NCBI GenBank assembly: GCA_020026195.1
Contig: JAHHQW010000010.1
Location: 1-54,889, forward strand
DNA length: 54,889 bases
Origin: Prevotella sp.
GTDB taxonomy: Bacteria > Bacteroidota > Bacteroidia > Bacteroidales > Bacteroidaceae
Direction: 5' to 3'
The notes under the pieces are model-generated. The model was not told the origin of the DNA. It did not search any database and saw only the letters and a list, made by a program, of their open reading frames with translations. The position numbers were made by a program, and so were the translations under genes. Below are positions 1 through 7,860 of the stretch, in pieces (positions within the stretch are counted from its first letter, which is position 1; each line of letters starts with the position of its first letter).

Positions 1-66
1 ATTTTATTTACTGCCAGAGCCGTTTAGGCTGGGCTAATTTTTAACGAACTATTGCAGTATATAAAC

Positions 67-108
67 CTTACGATTAAATATACTTTACATAAGCACTTTA
101 ATCGTAAG
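67..108. repeat. 12-bp perfect inverted repeat
   Basis: CTTACGATTAAA at 67-78 and its exact reverse complement at 97-108 are separated by 18 bases. It lies about 85 bases beyond the stop of the SDR gene. It could be the end structure of the minus-strand steroid operon or belong to a gene left of the window. No good U-tract follows on either strand, so a terminator role is only a guess. Confidence 0.5.
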
Positions 109-192
109 ATTCCCATAATGCAATAAATATCCTTAACAGAGCATAAAGTGCAGTGTTATAATAATATTATAGATGTCTGTCGGCTGTTATAT

Positions 193-1041
193 TTAGATTT
201 CTACACCTTTGTTTCTGAGCATCTTTTCAGTGTCGTGCCATAATGATTTCATCTGTGGATGATCGAGGAACTTAGGCTTTAGTCTGCGCTGTCTGCCTGA
301 TGCATACATACCTCCAGTCTTGCCTTCGTATTCTGGATCTAAGAGCAGACGGATGGCTGTGTCTGCGCCCTGTCGTGGTGTGCGGATGCATGGACGGAAG
401 AAAATGTCTGTCAGGGGATCGAACCACATGTGCATGGTTATGATATTTGTTGAAACAATTCCAGGATCGGCAGCATTTACCGTAATGCCCTTATCCTTCA
501 GTCGTAGTGATAGTTCGCGAGTAAAGAGCCACAGGGCAAGTTTGGTATTGCTGTATACAGGGATGCGCCAGAAAGAGCCTTTCTTACCGAATGTAAAGAA
601 CGTATCGTCTATTTTCCCTATGGCGTAGGTACACGATACCATATTTACTATTTTGGTACCTTTGTGCATCAGAGGTATGAGACGGCGCGTGAGCAGATAA
701 GGAGCAACATAGTTTACAGCCACGGTGCTCTCTATTCCGTATTTGGTGGTCTGATAATGAGTAGCCATCGTTCCGGCATTGTTCATTAGAAGATCTACAG
801 AGGTCTCAGTATTAAGAATCGTTTCTGTTGAAGTAATAATTGAACTAAAATCTGACAAATCAGTCATTATCACTTTAATATCTTTGTTTCCTGTTTCAGC
901 AGATATCTTGTCTCTGCACTTTTCTCCTTCTTCCTGATCGTAGCATATCATTATTACATGATATCCCTTTTTAGCCACTTCGCGGGTTATTTCAGAACCC
1001 ATTCCGCCATTGGCTCCGGTTATTACAGCAGTCTTTGCCAT
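193..1041 (-). CDS. Short-chain dehydrogenase/reductase (probable hydroxysteroid dehydrogenase)
   Basis: This 282-residue protein is a classical-type SDR, a cytoplasmic NAD(P)H-dependent alcohol/ketone oxidoreductase. The nucleotide-binding motif TGANGGMG is at residues 8-15, NNAG at 87-90, a likely catalytic Ser near 136, and Tyr163/Lys167 in YSNTK. The overall pattern resembles the retinol dehydrogenase/WWOX-like branch. It is the last gene of a three-gene minus-strand operon, 4 bases after the flavin reductase. Next to a 5-alpha-reductase family protein, an inferred role is interconversion of a 3-oxo and a 3-hydroxy group on a bile acid or steroid. The family call is firm from the motifs. 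The substrate and the 3-alpha or 3-beta stereochemistry cannot be read from sequence. Confidence 0.9.
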   Translation of the reverse strand: MAKTAVITGANGGMGSEITREVAKKGYHVIMICYDQEEGEKCRDKISAETGNKDIKVIMTDLSDFSSIITSTETILNTETSVDLLMNNAGTMATHYQTTKYGIESTVAVNYVAPYLLTRRLIPLMHKGTKIVNMVSCTYAIGKIDDTFFTFGKKGSFWRIPVYSNTKLALWLFTRELSLRLKDKGITVNAADPGIVSTNIITMHMWFDPLTDIFFRPCIRTPRQGADTAIRLLLDPEYEGKTGGMYASGRQRRLKPKFLDHPQMKSLWHDTEKMLRNKGVEI

Positions 1042-1045
1042 TGTA

Positions 1046-2281
1046 TTATTGTTCGCTTTCTAATTTATCAATTTCTTTCTGTAAACATGAAGGTAGTCCT
1101 TCCTGCATGCACTGATGACAGCGCATGTCGAGTGTATACATTCTGCCTATACAGTAGTTGCTGTGCTTGCAGCTGCAACGTGCATTCTCGTCCTCGCGCA
1201 TTCGGTTTACGAAGCCTGGTTCATTGAGCAGTGCACGGCCCATCTGTACGAAATCAAAACCCTTGTCGAGTACTTCGTCTATCTTCTCTCTTGAAATCAG
1301 TCCGCCGACATATACAAGAGGAATATCTTTTATTGCCTCGCGGAACTTTAGAGCATCTTCGAGAAAATACGCTTCCTTGAAAGGTACGGTCGGAATCATC
1401 ATCTTACCGAACATCTTAACGCCTAATTTAAGCCACCAGCAGTCCATGTAATAGGTGAGAGTCTTGATAGGCATTGCACCACGCATGACATACATCGGGG
1501 CTTTACTTACGAATCCACCGCTGAGCACGAGAGCCTGTGCACCGTCTTTCACGAGACGTCTGGCAACCTGAAGTGATTCGTCGATTTCCATTCCGCCCTT
1601 GAAACCATCGCGCATGTTCATCTTTACAAGTACTGCCATGTCATTGCCTGCTGCTTCCATTACTTCTTTCATCACCATGTCCATGAATCGCATTCGGTTC
1701 TCAAGAGAGCCTCCGAACTCATCTTTACGATGGTTGGTGTAAGGAGAAAGAAACTGACTGATAAGGTATCCGTGTCCGGCGTGTACTTCTACGGCATCGA
1801 AGCCTGCCTGACGTGCCATGCGTGTGGCATCGCCGTAGGCTCTGGCAAGTGCCGGAAGTTCTTCTTTACGGAGTCCGCGCACAAGGGTGGGCGAGTAAAT
1901 GTTAAAACCTCCTGTAGCACCAACAGGTGTCTCTCCGCATATACTCTTGTGCGACATGTTACCGCAGTGTCCGAGCTGTATGCTTACCTTGGCGCCTTCT
2001 TTATGTACTGCGTCTGTTAGTTTCTTCAGGTCGGGTATAATTTCGGGGCGCATCCATAGCTGACGGTCAAAGGATAGTCCGCTGCGTGTCACGGCTGCGT
2101 ATGCTACGGTTGTCATTCCAACACCTCCGCGAGCTACCGACAGATGATAGTCGAAGAGCTCTTTAGATGGTTTGTTGCCGGGACACATACTTTCGAATGC
2201 AGCCGAACGAATGGTACGGTTTCTTATAGTTAATGGTCCGATCTTATATTCTGTAAAGAGTTTTGATTGTTTCATGTTCAT
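1046..2281 (-). CDS. Old-yellow-enzyme family NADH:flavin oxidoreductase with Cys-rich tail
   Basis: This 411-residue protein has an FMN-binding TIM barrel of the OYE / 2,4-dienoyl-CoA reductase / BaiCD type. It starts with a typical KIGPLTIRNR segment, carries an HAGHGYLISQFLSP active-site strand, and ends the barrel with VGGLISREK and DFVQMGRALLNEP. It stops shortly after the barrel, so the C-terminal FAD/NAD module of full-length BaiCD-like enzymes (roughly 640-680 residues) is absent. A tail with C369, C371, C377, C388, C391 and C399 remains and could hold an iron-sulfur cluster. It lies 5 bases after the 5-alpha-reductase-like gene and 4 bases before the SDR. The inferred role is reduction of a C=C bond in an enone such as a delta-4-3-ketosteroid (5-beta-reductase type). 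The substrate is not proven. Confidence 0.88.
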   Translation of the reverse strand: MNMKQSKLFTEYKIGPLTIRNRTIRSAAFESMCPGNKPSKELFDYHLSVARGGVGMTTVAYAAVTRSGLSFDRQLWMRPEIIPDLKKLTDAVHKEGAKVSIQLGHCGNMSHKSICGETPVGATGGFNIYSPTLVRGLRKEELPALARAYGDATRMARQAGFDAVEVHAGHGYLISQFLSPYTNHRKDEFGGSLENRMRFMDMVMKEVMEAAGNDMAVLVKMNMRDGFKGGMEIDESLQVARRLVKDGAQALVLSGGFVSKAPMYVMRGAMPIKTLTYYMDCWWLKLGVKMFGKMMIPTVPFKEAYFLEDALKFREAIKDIPLVYVGGLISREKIDEVLDKGFDFVQMGRALLNEPGFVNRMREDENARCSCKHSNYCIGRMYTLDMRCHQCMQEGLPSCLQKEIDKLESEQ

Positions 2282-2286
2282 AAACT

Positions 2287-3051
2287 TTAATAGATAAATG
2301 GTATCAGTCGTCTGCGCGATCCAACTGCTTCAGTTCCAAATTCTTTTCTATATTGTTTCCGTATTGCGTGGGCGCGCGGTGCGAGGTTAGCAAATGTCCA
2401 TATTACGAATATCCAGGCAGCATCCGACTGTGTGAGGATGGCAAAGCCTGTCCATTCTAACAATTCTCCAAAATAGTTGGCTGAAGTAACGTAACGGTAC
2501 ATTCCTTTCTGTGGCAGATAGTGATTTGTATCTCCTGGCTTTCTTAGGTTACGTATAACATGGTCGGAATGGAGATTAATAATCATTCCTGTGAAGAAAA
2601 CTATCGTTCCGATTATGAATGCTGGTGTCGTAAGCCATGCCGATGTGTATCTGCCTTCGGGTGCGAGATGGAATAGTGACTGTCCTATGAGAAAGCCGTT
2701 GATTACATTGAATGTAACTCCCATGAGCACTATGGACAGGGGCATTCTGCTGTGCCCTTTCATCAGGAATGGAAATATGAAAGTGCGCTGAAAATAATGA
2801 AGTTCAAAAAGAATGAAGAAAATAAGTGGAATCGTCTCGGTACGGGTGTCCGATGTGCTCCACAGAAAGAGCATCACGAAGAAAACGGGACTTTCCATGA
2901 GTATCCATCCTGTCTTGTTACTAAGACTCGGACCCCATGCTTTAGTTCTGAACATCCCATATCCTGCCTTTATCCAGAACAGTGCGGCAAATACCACGAC
3001 TGCCATTACAGGCATGAGCTGCATTAGTGTTTTATAGATAATTTCGGTCAT
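2287..3051 (-). CDS. Steroid 5-alpha-reductase family membrane protein (DUF1295-like)
   Basis: This 254-residue, strongly hydrophobic protein has several membrane segments. The C-terminal third carries the steroid 5-alpha-reductase / isoprenylcysteine-methyltransferase-like signature: HSDHVIRNLRKPGD, then KGMYRYVTSANYFGELLEWTG, then an HAIRKQYRKEF segment near the end, the usual NADPH-site region. It is first in a minus-strand operon with an OYE reductase and an SDR. A TAtcTTTG box at 3069-3076 puts transcription start only about a dozen bases before the ATG. Known family members reduce delta-4 double bonds of 3-oxo steroids, and gut Bacteroidales use such enzymes on bile acids. That substrate is inferred from family and neighbours. 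A methyltransferase-like relative is the main alternative. Confidence 0.85.
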   Translation of the reverse strand: MTEIIYKTLMQLMPVMAVVVFAALFWIKAGYGMFRTKAWGPSLSNKTGWILMESPVFFVMLFLWSTSDTRTETIPLIFFILFELHYFQRTFIFPFLMKGHSRMPLSIVLMGVTFNVINGFLIGQSLFHLAPEGRYTSAWLTTPAFIIGTIVFFTGMIINLHSDHVIRNLRKPGDTNHYLPQKGMYRYVTSANYFGELLEWTGFAILTQSDAAWIFVIWTFANLAPRAHAIRKQYRKEFGTEAVGSRRRLIPFIY

Positions 3052-3068
3052 GTTTCGGTTTTACGTGC

Positions 3069-3076
3069 CAAAGATA
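3069..3076 (-). promoter_or_regulatory. -7 box of the steroid-reductase operon
   Basis: On the minus strand this reads TATCTTTG, matching the Bacteroidota TAnnTTTG element. The distance to the ATG at 3051 implies a leader of about 10-12 bases. No good -33 TTTG was found at the usual spacing. Confidence 0.6.
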
Positions 3077-3557
3077 CACTATTATTGTGTAACTATTGTA
3101 AGTTTATATGAAATGATTTAAGGCTCGTGTTAATATATCTTATTTTTAAAAATAATATTGTTTTATTCTTGTGTATAATTAACAGTAGGTACATATTATG
3201 TTTATCATGCCTTAATACCTAATAATGATGATGCGGATATTGATGTATGTCATTAAAATACTATTAAAAGGGGATGGGCGTTATAGATTATATTTATATA
3301 TTTTGGATGTTTTTATTGATGAAACCTTGTTTAAATGTTTTTGATTGTCCTTTTCATATTATTGTTGTGTTTATAGTATTCTGTACCACAATACTCTGAT
3401 TAAAAGCAAATTAATGTAATGTACATATCTTAATGGGTGGCAGTGCGGTTTACGATGGTGTATCAGTGGCTGTTAATATAATGTAATATATATCGAATTA
3501 CACTTTTTTATAATAAGTATGCGTGTGCCTGAATATCAAAATACCTATAAATAATTA

Positions 3558-3588
3558 TTGTCAAACTTATACTAAAACTGTAACTTTG
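3558..3588 (+). promoter_or_regulatory. Promoter of the TonB receptor operon
   Basis: TTG at 3558-3560, 20 bases, then TAACTTTG at 3581-3588 fits the Bacteroidota -33/-7 consensus. Transcription should begin near 3594, about 10 bases before the ATG at 3604. Confidence 0.7.
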
Positions 3589-3603
3589 CAAGCAAAAAGA
3601 TAG

Positions 3604-6531
3604 ATGAGAGCTATATCACTTATTCTTTTTCTCTTTAGTTTCTTAGCAACGTTTGCACAGACTTATAGCGTAAGGGGAACTGTTACGGGAGGACAGAAAC
3701 ATGAAATAATAGAATATGCTACTGTTGTCGTAGAGGGCAGCGGCATTGGTTCCGTTACCAATGATAAAGGTGTTTTCCTTATTGAAAACCTTGCTCCTGG
3801 TAAGTATTCGTTCAAAGTTCAGTGTATTGGTTATGCTGACAAAATTGTTACGCTGAAGGTAGAACGTAATATAGATAACTTTAAGATTGTTCTTGATGAG
3901 ATGAGTCTTGCGCTCGATGAAGTGACCGTTACTTCGCGACGTAAGGTTACCGATGCTACAACTACTTATTCAATAGATAAGACGGCACTTGACCATATAC
4001 AGGGTGTTAGTGTGGTTGACGTATCGGCACTGCTTCCGGGAGAACAGACTAACAAGTCGAGGGGACTTACTTCAAGTCAGTCGATTACGTTGCGCGGTAC
4101 AGCACAGGAAATGGATAATCCTGACTTCGGTACTGTGATAGAGATGGATGGTGTGCGTCTCTCACGTAATGCCGCAGGTGCTAACGGAACGGATACCCGT
4201 AACATCAGTATCAGTAATGTTGAGAGAATAGACGTTATATCAGGTGTTCCTTCTGTAGAGTATGGTGACTTTACCAACGGTATTGTTAAGGTGGTTACGA
4301 AAAAGGGTAAGACTCCGCTTACAGTGGATGTTTCGTTACGTCCGCATACTCAGACTTATTCTATCGGTAAAGGTCTGAAACTTGGTAAGAAAGGTGGTTC
4401 GCTGAATATGTCTTACGAACGTGCACGTTCGGTATCAGATCTTGCATCGCCTTATACTTCTTATATCCGTAATGCATTCAGTTTAAGATATTCGAATACT
4501 TTCCAGACACGTGCAGGTAAGCAGCTGTCATTGGATTTTGGTGTTAACGGAAACCTTGGCGGAATGAACTCAGAGTCTGATCCCGATGCTTTCAAGAATA
4601 CATATTCTAAGTCGCGTGACAATTCTATCAATGCCAGTCTGAAGTTTAAGTACAGTATTAATTCGCCCTGGCTTTCAGACATCCGCTGGGGAGCTACTCT
4701 CTCTTATGCCGATAACAAATATCGTGAACGCACAAATCGTTCGTCTTCTTCGATGCTTCCGGCAATTCATTCTACGGAGAATGGTTATTTTGTAGCTTCG
4801 CGTTATGATGACAATCCTAATTCACCTATTATATTGCTTCCTACGGGCTACTGGTATCTTACAGAGTATAATGATGACAAACCTCTGAAATATTCAGCTT
4901 ACATCAAGGCTCGCTGGTCGCATCGTTTCGGTGATATGCAGAGCAATCTTCTTGTAGGTGCCGAATGGAAGGGTGAGGAAAATATGGGCGCAGGTCAGTA
5001 TTATAACGATATGCGTTATGCTCCGACATGGCGTGAGTATCGTTATGACGAGGAACCTATGATGCATAACATTTCTGCTTATGCAGAAGAAGAACTAACG
5101 GTGCCTTTCAGTAACTCTCGTCTACAGGTAAAGGCGGGTGTACGTTCTGACAATACCGTGCTCCCCGGTTCGGAGTACGGAACTGTGGGCAGTATATCTC
5201 CGCGTTTCAATGCTCGTTATACATTCCTTGAAAGTAAGACAGCTTTTGTAAAGAGTGTTACGTTGCGTGCAGGATGGGGTAAGGCCGTGAAGCTTCCTTC
5301 GTTCTCAATTCTTTACCCGCGTGACCTGTATGTAGACCGTATAGCATTTGCTCCGGGTTCGATGGCCGACGGAACAGCTTATTATGCTTATCATACAGAG
5401 GTCGTTCGTTCGCAGTACAACAGAAACTTGAAATGGCAGTATAACATTATGCGCGAGATTGGTGCAGACATCCGCATGAAGGGCTTGAATCTGTCTCTGT
5501 CGTTCTTCTATAATACGATGAACAGACCATACACAAGTTCGAAAGAATATATCCCGTTCGACTATAATTTTACCGATCAGTCTGCTCTCGAAGGCTGTCC
5601 GATACCTTCTGCCGACCGTATATATAACATAGACCAGACTACTGGTGTGGTTACGGTAACCGACAAGACGGGTGTACATCCCGTTCAGCAGATGAATGGA
5701 AAGACAATACATGATTTCAAGACATCACCTTATTATATTAACGGCTCTAAGTCAAAGCGCATGGGTATAGAATGGGTGCTTGACTTTGATAAGATTAAGA
5801 GCATAAATACTTCGTTCCGTCTGGATGGTAAATATTATCACTATAAAGGTGTTGACGAACGTATCGAACCTTCGCGTTCAAGTCTGAACAGTACTGACGG
5901 ACAGCCTAACAAATACATTGGTTATTATGTTGGTGGTGCTAATATATATAATGGTTTTGAGACCGACCGTGTTAATGTAAACTTCACAGCCGTAACTCAT
6001 GTGCCTAAGATCAGAATGATTTTCTCTCTTCGTATAGAGGGAACGTTCATTAACTCTCGTCAGAATCTGAGTGAGTATTCAGGTGGAAAACGTAGTTTCG
6101 TGACGGATAAGCAGGGTGATAACTTTGAAAGTGCCGCAGGTGGTTCTATCTATGATGGTAATCATTATACAGGCAGTTACCCGTTATATTACGTATCGCG
6201 CGATGATATGAATACAAAGATTCCGTTCAAGGAGAAATATCTGTGGGCAGCACAGAACGATCCGCAGCTTTACAGTGACCTGAGTCAGCTGGTTGTTAAG
6301 AGCAACACAGGTTATATGTTCCGCGAACAGGGCTACAGACCTTATTTCTCTGCTAACATCAATGTTACTAAGGAAATAGGTGATATGCTCACACTCTCAT
6401 TCTTTGCAAATAACTTTATATATAGTATGCAGAGAGTAAAGGTTAAGGAGACTGGAAACATGATGAGTATGTACAATTCAAGTCTCATCCCATATTTTAA
6501 TTATGGATTATCACTTAAAATCAAATTATAA
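3604..6531 (+). CDS. TonB-dependent receptor with carboxypeptidase-regulatory-like domain
   Basis: This 975-residue protein is an outer-membrane active transporter. A signal peptide (about residues 1-18, ending in ATFAQ) is followed by a CarboxypepD_reg-like domain (about 20-105), a plug domain (about 115-230, with GVSVVDVSALLPG and SITLRG), and a 22-strand-type barrel ending in the aromatic/hydrophobic C-terminus YFNYGLSLKIKL. No SusD-like partner follows. A DUF4876 lipoprotein, a DUF6850 barrel and an ABC system follow instead, so this is not a standard glycan SusCD pair. Residues 105-110 contain a conserved EVTVTSRR stretch in the place of a TonB-box region. The substrate is unknown. A metal, cofactor or small organic ligand is possible from the neighbours but not shown. 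Confidence 0.93.
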   Translation: MRAISLILFLFSFLATFAQTYSVRGTVTGGQKHEIIEYATVVVEGSGIGSVTNDKGVFLIENLAPGKYSFKVQCIGYADKIVTLKVERNIDNFKIVLDEMSLALDEVTVTSRRKVTDATTTYSIDKTALDHIQGVSVVDVSALLPGEQTNKSRGLTSSQSITLRGTAQEMDNPDFGTVIEMDGVRLSRNAAGANGTDTRNISISNVERIDVISGVPSVEYGDFTNGIVKVVTKKGKTPLTVDVSLRPHTQTYSIGKGLKLGKKGGSLNMSYERARSVSDLASPYTSYIRNAFSLRYSNTFQTRAGKQLSLDFGVNGNLGGMNSESDPDAFKNTYSKSRDNSINASLKFKYSINSPWLSDIRWGATLSYADNKYRERTNRSSSSMLPAIHSTENGYFVASRYDDNPNSPIILLPTGYWYLTEYNDDKPLKYSAYIKARWSHRFGDMQSNLLVGAEWKGEENMGAGQYYNDMRYAPTWREYRYDEEPMMHNISAYAEEELTVPFSNSRLQVKAGVRSDNTVLPGSEYGTVGSISPRFNARYTFLESKTAFVKSVTLRAGWGKAVKLPSFSILYPRDLYVDRIAFAPGSMADGTAYYAYHTEVVRSQYNRNLKWQYNIMREIGADIRMKGLNLSLSFFYNTMNRPYTSSKEYIPFDYNFTDQSALEGCPIPSADRIYNIDQTTGVVTVTDKTGVHPVQQMNGKTIHDFKTSPYYINGSKSKRMGIEWVLDFDKIKSINTSFRLDGKYYHYKGVDERIEPSRSSLNSTDGQPNKYIGYYVGGANIYNGFETDRVNVNFTAVTHVPKIRMIFSLRIEGTFINSRQNLSEYSGGKRSFVTDKQGDNFESAAGGSIYDGNHYTGSYPLYYVSRDDMNTKIPFKEKYLWAAQNDPQLYSDLSQLVVKSNTGYMFREQGYRPYFSANINVTKEIGDMLTLSFFANNFIYSMQRVKVKETGNMMSMYNSSLIPYFNYGLSLKIKL

Positions 6532-6553
6532 TTTTTATTTAAACTAATAAATC

Positions 6554-7843
6554 ATGAAGAAGATTTTTTATCTTTTCTACTGTCTTATGGCAGTATTCGC
6601 ATTCTCAGCATGTTCTGACGATGACGATGCACCTGAGATTTCACAGATTTCAGTAAATTTACAGTATCCGGAAGGTGTTAAACCTGCTGCTGGCGTTAAG
6701 GTTCTCATGAAGAACGCTTCTAACGGTGTCGTTTTTGATCAGATGACAAACGAAGCAGGCGTTGCTGTATTCGCTATTCCTGAAGGTCTTTACGAAGCTT
6801 CTGTTTCTGAGAAGCGTGTAGAAGGCGGTAAGGTTACTGTATTCAATGGTGTTGATCCTAACTTCAATGTTGATGGTATTACAAAATCATTCAACCTTAA
6901 GCTCGAACAGTCTAACGGTGGTTCTGTAATTATCAAGGAACTTTATTTCGGTGGTTGTCCTAAGGATGATGGTTCAGGTCGTTTCGCAATGGACCAGTAT
7001 GTAATTCTTTACAACAATGCTGATGTTACAATTGATCTTTCTAATTTTGCTTTCGCAATGGTTAACCCATTCAACTCACAGGGTGGAAAGAACAAGGACT
7101 ATGTAGATGGTGTACTTTCATACGCTAAGGAACACAAAGTTCCTGCCGGTGTTGCAGTATGGTACTTTGGCGATAAGGTTTCACTTGAACCGGGTAAGCA
7201 GATTGTTGTTTCGATGACAGGTGCTGTTGATCATACACAGACATATTCTAAGTCAGTAAACCTTGCTAACTCAGAGTACTACTGTTTCTATGACCTCGAA
7301 AACTTTAATAATGCTAAGTATTATCCCGCTCCTTTCGAAGGTATTGCTGCATCACATTATCTTAAGTCATACAAGTACGGACTCGGTAATGCATGGCCTC
7401 TCAGCCAGATGTCACCTGCATTCTTCGTATTCGAACCTCAGGGAACAACACTTAAGTCATTCATTGATGATCCTTCAACACTTAACAACTATGGTGGAAA
7501 TGAAAATATGGGACGCCACATGGTTCCCGAATCATGGGTTGTTGACGGTGTAGAAGTATTCAAGGAAGGTGAAACAACTAACCAGAAGCGTCTTACAAAT
7601 GCTGTTGATGCAGGTTTCGTAAGCTTCACAAATGGTCTCGGCTATACAGTTTACCGTAACGTAGACAAGGCTGCTACGGAGGCTATCGTAGGTAACAAGG
7701 AAAAACTCGTTATGGGTTCTGACGATCCTTCTGGCATTGATGCAGAAGCTTCTATTAAGAATGGTGCACGTATCATCTATATGGATACAAATAACTCTAC
7801 TAAAGATATGCACGTTCGCAAGACACAGTCTTTGAGAAAATAA
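6554..7843 (+). CDS. DUF4876 family lipoprotein
   Basis: This 429-residue protein has an SPII signal peptide with lipobox FSAC (lipidated Cys20), followed by an acidic DDDD stretch that is typical of surface-exported Bacteroidota lipoproteins. Residues about 30-115 look like an Ig-like or prealbumin-like beta domain. The region from about 120, containing GGSVIIKELYFGGCP and QYVILYNNADVTIDLSN, matches the DUF4876 pattern and recalls lamin-tail-like beta folds. The gene lies 22 bases after the TonB receptor and 17 before the DUF6850 gene, so all three are almost surely co-transcribed. Codon use looks highly adapted, which suggests strong expression. By position it would be the surface binding partner of the receptor, in the place SusD holds elsewhere. 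That role is inference. Confidence 0.85.
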   Translation: MKKIFYLFYCLMAVFAFSACSDDDDAPEISQISVNLQYPEGVKPAAGVKVLMKNASNGVVFDQMTNEAGVAVFAIPEGLYEASVSEKRVEGGKVTVFNGVDPNFNVDGITKSFNLKLEQSNGGSVIIKELYFGGCPKDDGSGRFAMDQYVILYNNADVTIDLSNFAFAMVNPFNSQGGKNKDYVDGVLSYAKEHKVPAGVAVWYFGDKVSLEPGKQIVVSMTGAVDHTQTYSKSVNLANSEYYCFYDLENFNNAKYYPAPFEGIAASHYLKSYKYGLGNAWPLSQMSPAFFVFEPQGTTLKSFIDDPSTLNNYGGNENMGRHMVPESWVVDGVEVFKEGETTNQKRLTNAVDAGFVSFTNGLGYTVYRNVDKAATEAIVGNKEKLVMGSDDPSGIDAEASIKNGARIIYMDTNNSTKDMHVRKTQSLRK

Positions 7844-7860
7844 AACTAAACTAATGTAAT

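Larger units (their letters stand above)
3052..3603. other. 552-bp divergent intergenic region
   Basis: AT-rich spacer between the steroid-reductase operon (left) and the TonB receptor operon (right). It holds a TAnnTTTG promoter for each direction at its two ends and a 16-bp perfect AT palindrome at 3140-3155 (TTATTTTT and its complement). I see no credible coding region or structured RNA in the middle 450 bases. Confidence 0.6.

Noticed and set aside
1..45. Terminator at the left edge of the window
   Set aside because: AGCC/GGCT stem followed by TAATTTTT is suggestive but short and interrupted; the gene it would serve is outside the window.
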